A DNA stretch of 35,793 nucleotides, from positions 1 through 35,793 of the forward strand of contig NZ_JBLXIJ010000013.1 of the NCBI RefSeq assembly GCF_048269545.1, read 5' to 3'. Shown here piece by piece: positions 1-9,006 of this stretch. The position numbers and the translations under genes were made by a program. The notes below the pieces were generated by a model. The model searched no databases and had not been told where the DNA came from. It worked only from the letters and a program-made list of their open reading frames with translations. This stretch comes from Halpernia sp048269545 (GTDB taxonomy: Bacteria; Bacteroidota; Bacteroidia; Flavobacteriales; Weeksellaceae). Within the stretch, counting starts at the first letter, position 1. Every line of letters begins with the position of its first letter.

Positions 1-159
1 AAAATTTAAATAATAGAATTCAAAATATTAAATAAATAGTTTGAGTTTAGCTTTATCATTATACTTTAATATTAAACTTAAAATAAGTTTTTCTAAAAAT
101 TAAATTTTCTAAAATATGAAAAATATAATCCATAACTTAATTTAAATGGAAAATTATTA
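1..159. other. AT-rich leader before the polysaccharide genes, no gene seen
   Basis: This stretch is almost entirely A and T. It contains no open frame of useful length and no clear TAnnTTTG promoter element. The SDR gene that follows may belong to an operon that starts before the window. Confidence 0.5.
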
Positions 160-1062
160 ATGAAAATTACAATCACGGGTTATACAGGTTTTGTAGGTCA
201 AAACCTTTCAATATATTTAGAAAAATTAGGTTTTGAAGTTTTTTCGTTACGTTTAAGAAATCAAGATTGGAAACTAAAATTAAATACGCAATGTGATGTA
301 CTCATTCATCTTGCAAGTTTAGCCCATGACACTTTTAATATTGCACCTCCAAACGAACATATCAAAATTAATACAAATTTAACCACCGAACTTTTTGATC
401 AATTTTTGAAATCAGATATTAAAGATTTTTTCTACTTTAGTTCTGTAAAAGCTGTTGCAGACACAGTTGATGGCGTTTTAATAGAAAATGTGGAAGGTAA
501 TCCACAAACACCTTATGGTAAATCTAAATGGAAAGCTGAACAATATATTTTAAGTAAAAAACTGCCGTCTGGAAAGCGCCTCTTTATCATTAGACCTTGT
601 ATGATCCACGGTCCGGGAAATAAAGGGAACTTAAATTTATTATACAAAATTGTAGAAAAGGGAATTCCTTGGCCATTAACAAATTTTGAAAATCAACGGT
701 CGTTTTTAAGTATCGATAATTTAAATTATTTAATTGTTGAGATGATAAATAATCCTTCAGTAGAATCTGGTGTTTATAATTTTGCAGATGATGAGTCATT
801 ATCTACTAATAAACTTATCACGATAATGAACGAAGCTGTTAATAAAACCCCAAAATTTTTAAAAATCAGTAAAAATTTAATTCAGAAAATTGCCAAAACG
901 GGCGATATTTTACATTTACCTTTAAATTCCGAAAGATTAAAAAAACTATCAGAAAGTTATATCGTCTCCAACCAAAAAATAAAAACGGCTTTAGATATTC
1001 AGAAGTTACCAATTAATGCATCAGATGGCATTTTTAAAACCATAAAAAGTTTAAAAAAATAA
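160..1062 (+). CDS. NAD-dependent epimerase/dehydratase (extended SDR), nucleotide-sugar modifying
   Basis: A 300-residue extended short-chain dehydrogenase. The N-terminus carries the Rossmann dinucleotide loop TGYTGFVG (residues 6-13), and the catalytic YxxxK pair is seen in TPYGKSKWKAE (about 117-127). Family members epimerise, dehydrate or reduce UDP- or GDP-sugars in the cytoplasm. The size and the presence of a WbpL-like transferase downstream fit a WbpV/UDP-GlcNAc 4-epimerase-like role, but the exact substrate is inference. It starts at ATG and is the first gene in the window, followed by a 252-nt gap before the flippase. The gap has its own promoter-like element, so the two genes may be transcribed separately. 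Confidence 0.85.
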   Translation: MKITITGYTGFVGQNLSIYLEKLGFEVFSLRLRNQDWKLKLNTQCDVLIHLASLAHDTFNIAPPNEHIKINTNLTTELFDQFLKSDIKDFFYFSSVKAVADTVDGVLIENVEGNPQTPYGKSKWKAEQYILSKKLPSGKRLFIIRPCMIHGPGNKGNLNLLYKIVEKGIPWPLTNFENQRSFLSIDNLNYLIVEMINNPSVESGVYNFADDESLSTNKLITIMNEAVNKTPKFLKISKNLIQKIAKTGDILHLPLNSERLKKLSESYIVSNQKIKTALDIQKLPINASDGIFKTIKSLKK

Positions 1063-1207
1063 TTTAACAACTTCAATGTTTTAATTGAAAAGCTTGTAAA
1101 AATTGAAGAGAATACTTTTTAATTAAATAATCTGTTTCTTAATAAATACTAAATTCGGAGTTTGGTTTTTACTCTTCTAAAAGAATCTTACTTTAGCACT
1201 TAATCCT

Positions 1208-1215
1208 TATATTTG
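1208..1215 (+). promoter_or_regulatory. Candidate Bacteroidota -7 element upstream of the flippase
   Basis: TATATTTG matches the Bacteroidota -7 consensus TAnnTTTG. It would start a transcript near 1219, giving a leader of about 95 nt before the flippase. No clear TTG/TTTG -33 element lies at the usual distance, so the call rests on the -7 match only. Confidence 0.4.
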
Positions 1216-1314
1216 CGAAAGCGGTATCAAAAAAAATAGACTAATAATTATAATTTGTATTTAAATTATAATTTTATTTTTTTTATTTTATGAATAAAAT
1301 ATAATTTTTTTATT

Positions 1315-2748
1315 TTGGATTATAAAAATAATCATCTTATAAAAGGTGTCTTATGGAGCGGTGTTGATAAATTTGGTATTGTTTTATTTCAACTTATATT
1401 AGAATTATTTCTCGCAAGATTATTATTGCCGAAAGATTACGGCGTTGTAGGCATTGTTTTAGTTTTTATAAGCATTGCAGTTACTTTTACAGAAGGCGGC
1501 TTTTCCAATGCCTTAATTCATAAACAAGATAGAAATGAAGTAGATTATTCTGCTGTCTTTTATTTTAATATAGCAACCGCCATATTTGTTTATTTTCTGA
1601 TTTTTTTTTCAGCTCCATTTATTGAGAGATTTTATGAGATTAAAAACTTGGCAATTCTTTTAAGAGTGACGTGTTTGAGTATAATTTTTAGTTCTTCTGT
1701 TATTGTTCATAAAACAAAACTTTCTGTCTTGATGGATTTTAAAACTCAAGCAAAATGCTCTTTATTGGCAGTCATAGTTTCGGGAATTCTCAGTCTTGTT
1801 TTAGCTTATAAAGGATATGGGGTTTGGGCTTTAGTTTTTCAGATTTTATCACTTAGTTTTCTTAATAGCTTTTTTCTTTGGTTAGCTTATAAATGGTTAC
1901 CACAATTAAGTTTTTCTTTTTCTGCTTTAAAAAGATTATTTGGTTTTGGATCTCGCGTTTTAGCGTCTGCTGTAATACAATCAGTTTATTTTAATTCTTA
2001 TCCTACAGCAATTGGTAAAGTTTTGTCCACCAAAACATTAGGAATTTATGCAAAATCTAACCAATTTACTTTGATGCCTTCTTCCGTACTTACTACAGTT
2101 CTGCAGCGCGTATTATTTCCATTTTTCTCCAGTCATCAAAACGATAGTGAAAAAGTATTTCGTTCCAATCAATTGTACACAAAAATTTCTTGTCTTCTGT
2201 TTTTTCCTATATTTTTTACTTTATTTGCAGTTTCTTATCCATTAATTATTTTACTTTTTTCTGCAAAATGGTCAGAAATGGTGGGACTTTTTGGGATATT
2301 TTGTCTGTCTTACAGTTTATATCCTGTTATTGTGAATAATATGATGATGTTTCAGGTGAAAAATAAAACACAACTGTTTTTAAATATTGAAATTGTTACA
2401 AAAATCATCGGTGTTTTAATTTTAATTTTTACCATCCATAAAGGATTAATATATATTGGTATAGGTATTTTTATACAGCAAATTTTGCAATTTTTGATTA
2501 CTACAGTAATCGTTCAAAGATTACTTCAAAAAGGAATTTTTGAACAAATAAAAATTATAGTTCCACTTTTTTTAATGGGATTAATGATTGGTGTTTTTAC
2601 AAGATATTTAATTACTTTATTGTCATTAAATATAATTTTTCAGTTATTAATCGGGATTTTAATTTGTGTTAGTTTTTTTGTGTTAGTTTATTTTATTTTT
2701 TATAAAAAAGACATTACTTATATTTATAATACTTTAAAGAGAAAATAG
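1315..2748 (+). CDS. Wzx-type polysaccharide flippase (MOP superfamily)
   Basis: A 477-residue, very hydrophobic protein with about 12-14 predicted membrane helices. It resembles the MOP superfamily of lipopolysaccharide flippases, with an N-terminus (LIKGVLWSGVDKFG) typical of the WzxC-like branch. Its expected role is to move undecaprenyl-diphosphate-linked repeat units across the inner membrane. The start is TTG at 1315: the family-typical N-terminus begins right there and no in-frame ATG fits. A nearby ATG at 1290 is out of frame and opens only a 4-codon frame ending just before this start. The gene lies 11 nt before the acetyltransferase, so the two are probably co-transcribed. Confidence 0.88.
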   Translation: MDYKNNHLIKGVLWSGVDKFGIVLFQLILELFLARLLLPKDYGVVGIVLVFISIAVTFTEGGFSNALIHKQDRNEVDYSAVFYFNIATAIFVYFLIFFSAPFIERFYEIKNLAILLRVTCLSIIFSSSVIVHKTKLSVLMDFKTQAKCSLLAVIVSGILSLVLAYKGYGVWALVFQILSLSFLNSFFLWLAYKWLPQLSFSFSALKRLFGFGSRVLASAVIQSVYFNSYPTAIGKVLSTKTLGIYAKSNQFTLMPSSVLTTVLQRVLFPFFSSHQNDSEKVFRSNQLYTKISCLLFFPIFFTLFAVSYPLIILLFSAKWSEMVGLFGIFCLSYSLYPVIVNNMMMFQVKNKTQLFLNIEIVTKIIGVLILIFTIHKGLIYIGIGIFIQQILQFLITTVIVQRLLQKGIFEQIKIIVPLFLMGLMIGVFTRYLITLLSLNIIFQLLIGILICVSFFVLVYFIFYKKDITYIYNTLKRK

Positions 2749-2759
2749 TTTTATAACTA

Positions 2760-3332
2760 ATGGAAAAAATTTGTGCAATTCTTTATTATTTAAGATACAG
2801 ATGGTTTATTAAATCTTCTGGCTTTTTCTTTATTAAATCTTTTGCAAGTATTAAAGGAGCAAAAAACATTGAAATAGGAAATCAATTCTTTGCAAATCGA
2901 TTTCTAAGAATAGAAGCAATTGCAAACAATAATGATATTAAGTTAAAAATTGGAAACAATGTAAATATGGGAGAAAATGTTCATATTGCAGCGGTTAACA
3001 AAATTATTATTAATGATAATGTTCTAATTGGTTCCAGAATTCTTATCACAGATCATAACCACGGCAAATATAATGGAGATGGAATTTCAAATCCAGATGA
3101 GTCACCAAATAAAAGAGAAATCTATTCTGCAGGAATTGTGGTTATTGAAGAAAATGTTTGGATAGGAGATGGTGTTTGTATTTTAGCTAATGTTACAATT
3201 GGCAAATCTTCAATTATCGGTGCAAATACAGTTGTTGCGGAAAATGTTCCGCCTTATTCCATTGTAGGAGGAATCCCAGGAAAAGTTATAAAGAATTATA
3301 ACTTTACAACCAAAAACTGGGAAAAAATTTAA
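2760..3332 (+). CDS. Left-handed beta-helix (hexapeptide repeat) O-acetyltransferase
   Basis: A 190-residue protein of the WcaF/Maa/CysE-like acyltransferase superfamily. Degenerate [LIV]GxxxxI hexapeptides run through most of it. The putative catalytic histidine lies in the loop ITDHNHGKYNGD (about 97-108), and the C-terminus has the usual GGIPGKVI sequence. It probably adds acetyl groups to sugars of the repeat unit in the cytoplasm. It is not a clear PglD: the PglD N-terminal Rossmann-like subdomain is absent. It sits between the flippase and the polymerase with short gaps, consistent with a serotype-specific decoration gene. Confidence 0.85.
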   Translation: MEKICAILYYLRYRWFIKSSGFFFIKSFASIKGAKNIEIGNQFFANRFLRIEAIANNNDIKLKIGNNVNMGENVHIAAVNKIIINDNVLIGSRILITDHNHGKYNGDGISNPDESPNKREIYSAGIVVIEENVWIGDGVCILANVTIGKSSIIGANTVVAENVPPYSIVGGIPGKVIKNYNFTTKNWEKI

Positions 3333-3353
3333 TTTAAAAAAGAGTATCTGGAA

Positions 3354-4430
3354 GTGATTCTAATTATTTCACTATTTCTTATAATGCATTTTCTAATTAA
3401 TCAATTTCAATATTTGATTAATAAAAAAATGCTTTTCTATTTCTTGGGAATTATTCTTGGTGCAATTTGCGTTTATTACATGGTTCAGATTACTTATACT
3501 GCAGATTACCCCATGTATGAATCTTATTTTAAAAAAGAATATGAGAATACAGATTTTATATTTTATAAAAGCGCCTATTATTTTAGACATCATAATTTAA
3601 CTTTTCAAGATTTATTTGGCGCACACATTCTTGTAATTTCAGCTTTATATTTACTATTTATTTCAAAATTTAATAGTAATTTTTTCTATATTTTTGGAGT
3701 CTATCTTTTATTATCATTCATTCCTTATGTTAATCAAATTAGATTTTATTTAGCATTTCCTTGTTTTCTTCTTGCTGCTTATTATCTTTTATTAAATCGT
3801 AAAGTAATGTGGTTTTGTCTATTTGGGGTTTTAGGAGGACTCTCACATTCTGCAATCTTACCTTTGTATTCTTTTTTTCTTTTTTATCTATTTGTACCAG
3901 AAAAATTTTATAAAAATATTTTAATATTTGGAAGTATTATTTTATTTATTACGAGTTATATTGTTTCAAATACTACTTTATATGCCGCTTTTGAACATTT
4001 TGGAGAATATATAAAAAATGAAAATCAAAGTTCATTTTTAGGAGGTGTTTTCAGTATGCTTCCAACATTAGTCATTTTAATTCCTTTATATCTTTTAGAT
4101 AAAAAATATTTAGGCAACCGAAATCTTCCAACTTATAAATTTTTAAAAAAATTAAGCTTTTATACGGTTTTATTGATTCCTGCTTCCACTTTTATTCAAA
4201 TTATAGGGTACCGCTACGTTTTTCCTTTTTTAGTAGTTTGGATTATGTTTTTCCTTTATTTAATTAAAGACAAACCTTTAAAAGTAAAAATTAGACATTT
4301 CTTCATCTCTTATCTCTTGATAATTGTTGTACTTTATCTTCAATACATTTTACCACTCGAAGTATTAGGAGAATCTTCTTATTTAGAGGAAATTAATGAA
4401 ACTATAAAATCTATAAATATTTACAGATGA
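3354..4430 (+). CDS. EpsG/Wzy-like O-antigen polymerase
   Basis: A 358-residue integral membrane protein with roughly 9-10 hydrophobic helices and no soluble enzyme domain. The sequence style (a short luminal loop YTADYPMYESYF after the second helix, then NQIRFYLAF in the middle) is that of EpsG-family polymerases, which join repeat units on the periplasmic side. Sequence conservation in this family is low, so the call rests on topology plus position in a cluster that also has a flippase. The longest frame starts at GTG 3354; an ATG ten codons downstream (3384) is an alternative. Its stop overlaps the next gene by ATGA (4427-4430), indicating translational coupling. Confidence 0.72.
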   Translation: MILIISLFLIMHFLINQFQYLINKKMLFYFLGIILGAICVYYMVQITYTADYPMYESYFKKEYENTDFIFYKSAYYFRHHNLTFQDLFGAHILVISALYLLFISKFNSNFFYIFGVYLLLSFIPYVNQIRFYLAFPCFLLAAYYLLLNRKVMWFCLFGVLGGLSHSAILPLYSFFLFYLFVPEKFYKNILIFGSIILFITSYIVSNTTLYAAFEHFGEYIKNENQSSFLGGVFSMLPTLVILIPLYLLDKKYLGNRNLPTYKFLKKLSFYTVLLIPASTFIQIIGYRYVFPFLVVWIMFFLYLIKDKPLKVKIRHFFISYLLIIVVLYLQYILPLEVLGESSYLEEINETIKSINIYR

Positions 4431-5347
4431 AAATTTTAATTTTTTCTGAAAATTTTTTCGGTTATGCGGATAGAATTAAAGAGCATTTACAAAAAAGAAA
4501 TTTTGAAGTAGATCTCAAATATTTTTTTATTCCCGGTACTTTGGATAGAATTAAAAAAAAAATATTCAAAATAGAGTACAATCAAAAACCACATTACAAA
4601 CATATTCTTAGTGATGATACTATTTATGATTTGGTTCTCGTAATAAATGGAAAAGACATTCCTAATTTTGTTATTAAAAAACTAAGTGATAAATATAAAA
4701 ATTGCAAGAAAATACTTTACATCTGGGATGATATAAAAAATCTAAATCCACCAGAAATTTTTCTTCAGCTATTTGATAAAATTTATACTTACAGTAAATT
4801 TGATGCCGATGAAAATCCTGATCTTGAGTTTTTACCGTTCTTTTATACGCATCAATCTAATACTGTTTCCAGAAAACAAGATGCAGCATTTGTGGGAACA
4901 GTTCATTCTGACCGGTATCAAAAATTAAAAAATTTCAAAAAAAATAATCCGAAACTTCATTTTTATTTTTATTTATATGCAGGTTTTATTACTTATTTAA
5001 AATATCTAAGTAAAGTAAATATTAAAGATGTTCAGTTTACGCCATTAACTTATGATGATTACATTAAAGTAGTTGCGAATTCTAAATGTTTAATTGAATT
5101 ACCACATCCAACACAGAGAAATATTACAACCAGAGCAATAGAAGTAATTGGGACACATACAAAATTAATTACAACCAGCGACGCTGTGAAGAATTATGAT
5201 TTTTATAATCCAATCAATATTTTTATAGTAAAAGATAATAACGTGAGTGAAATCCAAAATTGGATAAAAAATAGTTATCAAGAATATCCAGAAGAAATCA
5301 TACGAAAATATTATATTGATAACTGGTTAGACAAAATTTTTGGCTAA
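4427..5347 (+). CDS. CgeB-like/GT-B glycosyltransferase
   Basis: A 306-residue soluble protein. The N-terminus KILIFSENFFGYADRIKEHL and the C-terminal part (YDDYIKVVANSKCLIELPHP, then TRAIEVIGTHTKLIT) resemble the CgeB/YkvP-type GT-B glycosyltransferases found in capsule clusters (Eps11J/CpsH-like). The conserved C-terminal Glu in TRAIEVI would contact the nucleotide sugar. It is expected to add one sugar to the lipid-linked repeat unit on the cytoplasmic side; donor and acceptor cannot be read from the sequence. It overlaps the polymerase by 4 nt. Confidence 0.7.
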   Translation: MKILIFSENFFGYADRIKEHLQKRNFEVDLKYFFIPGTLDRIKKKIFKIEYNQKPHYKHILSDDTIYDLVLVINGKDIPNFVIKKLSDKYKNCKKILYIWDDIKNLNPPEIFLQLFDKIYTYSKFDADENPDLEFLPFFYTHQSNTVSRKQDAAFVGTVHSDRYQKLKNFKKNNPKLHFYFYLYAGFITYLKYLSKVNIKDVQFTPLTYDDYIKVVANSKCLIELPHPTQRNITTRAIEVIGTHTKLITTSDAVKNYDFYNPINIFIVKDNNVSEIQNWIKNSYQEYPEEIIRKYYIDNWLDKIFG

Positions 5348-5437
5348 AACAATTGCACAATTTTCAAATATCTAAATTCTCATATTTTTTTAAAATATAT
5401 AATCTTATATTGCTTACTAAAATTATTTATTGCACAA

Positions 5438-6448
5438 ATGATATTAATTGATACCGTATTTATAGTTGATGGAGGAGGTAAAATTTTATTAGAATACCTT
5501 GTTTCATTGCTTGATTTTAAAACTAATAAATTTGTGTTTTTATTAGATTTTCGGATGAAATCTTATAATTTGTTAGACGGAAAAGAAGTTGAAATTCATT
5601 ATGCGAAAAACCTAAGAGAAAGAAATAAATTTTATCTAGAAAATCAAAAAAAATTTAAAAAAGTATTTTGCTTAGGAAATATTCCACCACCAATTAAAAT
5701 TAGCGGAACTTTTATTAATTATTTACATTCCAGTTATTACGTTTCAAAAATAGATAAATCAGATTTTCGACATTATATTATTACAAATCTTAAAAAATTG
5801 TATTTTAATTTTGTAATAAAGAATGTAGATCTTTGGATTGTACAAACAAAATCAATGCAGAGAAATCTTTCTAAATCGAAAAATGTAGATAACTCAAAGA
5901 TTAAAATTTTACCATTTTATAAAGAATTAAATAGTAATAAAGAAACCGCAGAACCAGAGAAAAATACATTTTTATATGTAAGCGACGGCGGTCCACGAAA
6001 AAATCACAAGAGACTTCTTGATGCTTTTTGTAAATTTTATGATGATTACAAAATTGGAAAATTATTATTAACAATCTCAGATTCTTATCCAAATGTAAAA
6101 GAATTAATCGAAGAAAAAACTAAATTGGGATATCCCATTACAAATTGTGGTTTTGTAGATAGAGACGAATTAAAGAAAATTTATTTAAAATCTTCATTTG
6201 CAATTTATCCTTCATTAACGGAGAGTTTTGGTTTGGGTTTAGTAGAAGCTTGTGAATGTAATTGCAAAATTTTAGCGGCAAATTTAGATTATGTTTTTGA
6301 TGTTTGTGAACCATCACACGTATTTAATCCATACAAAACGAAAGAAATATATAAAAGTTTTCAATTAGCCGTTTCAGAAAATTTGCCAAATTCTAAATTG
6401 CTGATTAAAAGTAGAATTAATGATTTACTTAAACTAATTGAAAATTAA
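5438..6448 (+). CDS. GT4-family glycosyltransferase
   Basis: A 336-residue GT-B enzyme of glycosyltransferases group 1 (GT4). The N-terminal half begins MILIDTVFIVDGGGK with a glycine loop, and the C-terminal half has YVSDGGPRKNHKRLLDAF (about 179-196) followed by the EX7E donor-binding motif ESFGLGLVE (about 262-270). It should transfer a sugar from a nucleotide donor onto the growing repeat unit in the cytoplasm. The specificity is unknown. It starts at ATG 5438, 90 nt after the previous gene, and runs to 19 nt before the broken beta-helix gene. Confidence 0.85.
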   Translation: MILIDTVFIVDGGGKILLEYLVSLLDFKTNKFVFLLDFRMKSYNLLDGKEVEIHYAKNLRERNKFYLENQKKFKKVFCLGNIPPPIKISGTFINYLHSSYYVSKIDKSDFRHYIITNLKKLYFNFVIKNVDLWIVQTKSMQRNLSKSKNVDNSKIKILPFYKELNSNKETAEPEKNTFLYVSDGGPRKNHKRLLDAFCKFYDDYKIGKLLLTISDSYPNVKELIEEKTKLGYPITNCGFVDRDELKKIYLKSSFAIYPSLTESFGLGLVEACECNCKILAANLDYVFDVCEPSHVFNPYKTKEIYKSFQLAVSENLPNSKLLIKSRINDLLKLIEN

Positions 6449-6467
6449 ATAAATTTTAAAATAAATT

Positions 6468-7601
6468 TTGACAATAGGTTTCTTTAAATACCTTTTAATC
6501 TTTTTACTTTTTTCTTGTCAAGCGCAGCAAGAATTCTCTTACATGGAAATTCCTACGGAATATGATTATTTATATAAAGACACTAAAGAACAAAGAGCTG
6601 AAATCTTTAAAAAATTAGAAAACCCAATAAATGTATAAAGCTTACTTCCTGTAAATTATGATACAACTGGAAAAATTGATTATACCGCTATTTTTCAGAA
6701 AGCGATTGATTTAAATAAAGTGATAATTTTCCCAAGCGGAAATTTTTTTATTAATAAAAAAGGTTTAACCATACCAAATAACAGAACTATTTATTTTGAG
6801 GAAAATGCAATACTGGATTTTGAAAAAAACGATTTTATCCGTTACGAAATACTTAGAATTCACAGCGTAGAAAATGTAAATATTTATTACGCAAATATTA
6901 TCGGCGACAGAAATATACATACAGGAACGAAAGGAGAATGGGGTTTTGGAATCTCAATACAAGATTCAGATAATATTTATCTTTATAAACCAATTGTAAA
7001 AAATTGTTGGGGAGATGGAATCTTCATAGGTTCTGAAGGAAAAATAGTTTCAAAAAATATTAAAATAGAAGGTGGTTTGGTTGATAATAATCGACGAAAT
7101 GGTATTTCTGTAACTTCAGCCATTAGTCTTTCACTTTCAAATATTGTTGCGGCAAATTCTAACGGAACTGCACCAGAATCTGGTATTGATTTTGAACCAA
7201 GCCATAATTGGGAATTTATGGAGAATATAAATGTGAATAATCTTACAACTTTTAATAATCAAGAAGAAGGACTTTTAATTGTTTTAGTAAGGTTAAAAGC
7301 ACCAAAAGTTAAAAAGGTTTCAATTAATATAAATCAGCATCAAGATTTATACTCAAAATATGGAATGGCATTTATGTTGGAAGAAAAAACAATTGAAGGA
7401 AAATTACCAATTGGGACAATTAATATTCAGAATGTAAGTTATACCAATAATAAAGTAGGAAATATTAGAAACTTTTCTCAAACTCCTGAAAATAATATAA
7501 AAATAAATATTACTAAATTGAAACCGAATAGAAACATAGAACAAATATTTGATAACAAAGTTATCCCGAACAATTTAATTATTAAACAAATTAGCAAGTA
7601 A
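6468..7601 (+). pseudogene. Right-handed beta-helix (pectate lyase-like) lipoprotein interrupted by an in-frame stop
   Basis: One reading frame runs from TTG 6468 to 7601 and is broken by a single TAA at 6636-6638. The 56 codons before the stop encode a lipoprotein signal (LLIFLLFSC, Cys17). The codons between the stop and 6719 still read as protein (NYDTTGKIDYTAIFQKAID), matching the start of Pectate_lyase_3/parallel beta-helix domains. The rest (6720-7601, 293 aa) holds repeated beta-helix rungs, for example NVNIYYANIIGDRN and NIYLYKPIVKNCWGDG. Such proteins in polysaccharide clusters act as lyases, hydrolases or binding proteins on the outer surface. A start at GTG 6720 would lose the signal and the first rungs. 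It may be a true pseudogene or a sequencing error. Confidence 0.75.
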
Positions 7602-7771
7602 GATTAAAAGCTTTTGTTAAAGTAATATTTAAAAAAATATCGTTCAAAAAAAAATAGTAATTTCGCGTATTTAAAATTTGAAATATAAATAATAAAAATT
7701 CTCAAATAAAAGTGCCAATTTTAGTGATTATATGAAGATAATATTTAGTAAATTTAAAATCATTTCATTTA

Positions 7772-8920
7772 GTGAAGAATAAAAAAGTTCTACATATTAT
7801 CACGGTATCGTATGTTATAAATCATTTTTTTGGGAATCAGTTTAATTATATGAAGAAATTAACTGGGAATAAATACTTTCTCGGTTGTTCACCTTCAGAC
7901 GAATTTTTTAAACTTTCTGAAAAACTTAATTATATATCCTTTCCAGTTGAAGTTACTAGAAATATTAGTCCTTTCACAGATATTTCTGCAATATTTTCAA
8001 TATTTAAATTTATAAAAAAAAATAAAATAGATGTTGTCGTAGGTCACACTCCAAAAGGAGGAATGGTCGCAATGATTGCGGCTTATTTTGCAGGAGTAGA
8101 AAATCGAATTTATTTTCGTCATGGCATTATTTATGAAACCAGAAGTGGATTTCAAAGGTATTTACTTAAAAATATAGACCGCCTTTCAGGTAATCTTGCT
8201 ACCAAAGTTGTTTGTGTAAGCAATTGTGTAAAGTCAATAAGCGTTAAAGATCACTTAAATAATCCCGAAAAAAATGTTGTTTTAGGATTAGGAACTTGTA
8301 GTGGCATTGATACTGAAAGAAACTATAATCCCGCTTTACAAGACGAAAATATTATAAAAAACTTAAAGACTACTTTCCAGATCAGAGATACAGATTTTGT
8401 TGTAGGATATGTGGGACGATTAGTAAAAGATAAAGGTATTAATGAATTAATCGCTGCGTGGAAAATTTTAGAAAAATCACAAACAAACATTAAGTTACTT
8501 CTTGTTGGACCAATTGAGAATAGAAATAAGATTAGTATAGAATCTTTAGAAGAAATTCAAAAAAATCCAAATATTATCAATACAGGTTTTGTATTAAATT
8601 CTGCACCTTACTTTTCATTATTTGATGTATTTGTATTACCTACATTTCGTGAAGGTTTTCCCACAGTTTCACTTGAAGCGTCTTCAATGGAAATCCCCGT
8701 TATTATTACGCGTGCAACAGGTTGTGAAGAATCTATAATAGAAAATAAAACAGGATTGTTTATTGAAAATTCTGCAAAAAGTATTGCGGAGAAAATTGAA
8801 ATTTATCTTAATGATAGAAATTTGAAAACGCTGCATGGGAAAAATGGAAGAGAATTTGTCCGAACAAATTTTGAAGAAACGAAAGTGTGGAATGAAATTC
8901 ACGACAAGTTGGAATATTAA
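7772..8920 (+). CDS. GT4-family glycosyltransferase (PglA/WbuB-like)
   Basis: A 382-residue GT-B glycosyltransferase. The N-terminal domain carries VVGHTPKGGMVAMIAA (about 90-105), typical of the PglA/WbuB group. The C-terminal domain shows VGYVGRLVKDKGINELIAAW (about 211-230) and the EX7E motif EGFPTVSLE (about 294-302). This group often adds the second sugar, such as GalNAc or FucNAc, to an undecaprenyl-diphosphate-linked HexNAc; that fits the initiating transferases downstream but is inference. The start is GTG 7772, giving KNKKVLHIITVS, the normal N-terminus. It is preceded by a 170-nt AT-rich gap without a clear promoter. Confidence 0.87.
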   Translation: MKNKKVLHIITVSYVINHFFGNQFNYMKKLTGNKYFLGCSPSDEFFKLSEKLNYISFPVEVTRNISPFTDISAIFSIFKFIKKNKIDVVVGHTPKGGMVAMIAAYFAGVENRIYFRHGIIYETRSGFQRYLLKNIDRLSGNLATKVVCVSNCVKSISVKDHLNNPEKNVVLGLGTCSGIDTERNYNPALQDENIIKNLKTTFQIRDTDFVVGYVGRLVKDKGINELIAAWKILEKSQTNIKLLLVGPIENRNKISIESLEEIQKNPNIINTGFVLNSAPYFSLFDVFVLPTFREGFPTVSLEASSMEIPVIITRATGCEESIIENKTGLFIENSAKSIAEKIEIYLNDRNLKTLHGKNGREFVRTNFEETKVWNEIHDKLEY

Positions 8921-8922
8921 TT

Positions 8923-9003
8923 ATGAAATTTTTAATCAAAATTTCAAATGGAATTTCTGCTTTCTACAGAAAAAGTCTTAATAAAAACCATCAAAAGTTT
9001 TAA
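8923..9003 (+). CDS. 26-residue ORF, possible C-terminal remnant of an SDR gene
   Basis: A short ATG-to-TAA frame fills the gap between the glycosyltransferase and the WecA-like gene, starting 2 nt after one and ending 3 nt before the other. The segment SNGISAFYRKSLNKN resembles the tail of the SDR at 160-1062 (SDGIFKTIKSLKK). In related loci an epimerase gene often sits between the last glycosyltransferase and the WecA/WbpL gene. It may therefore be what remains of a deleted copy. A real small protein cannot be excluded. Confidence 0.3.
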   Translation: MKFLIKISNGISAFYRKSLNKNHQKF

Positions 9004-9006
9004 GAA

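Noticed and set aside
6720..7601. Stand-alone 293-residue cytoplasmic beta-helix protein from GTG 6720
   Set aside because: The homologous sequence and a lipoprotein signal continue upstream in the same frame past a single TAA, so a broken longer gene explains it better.
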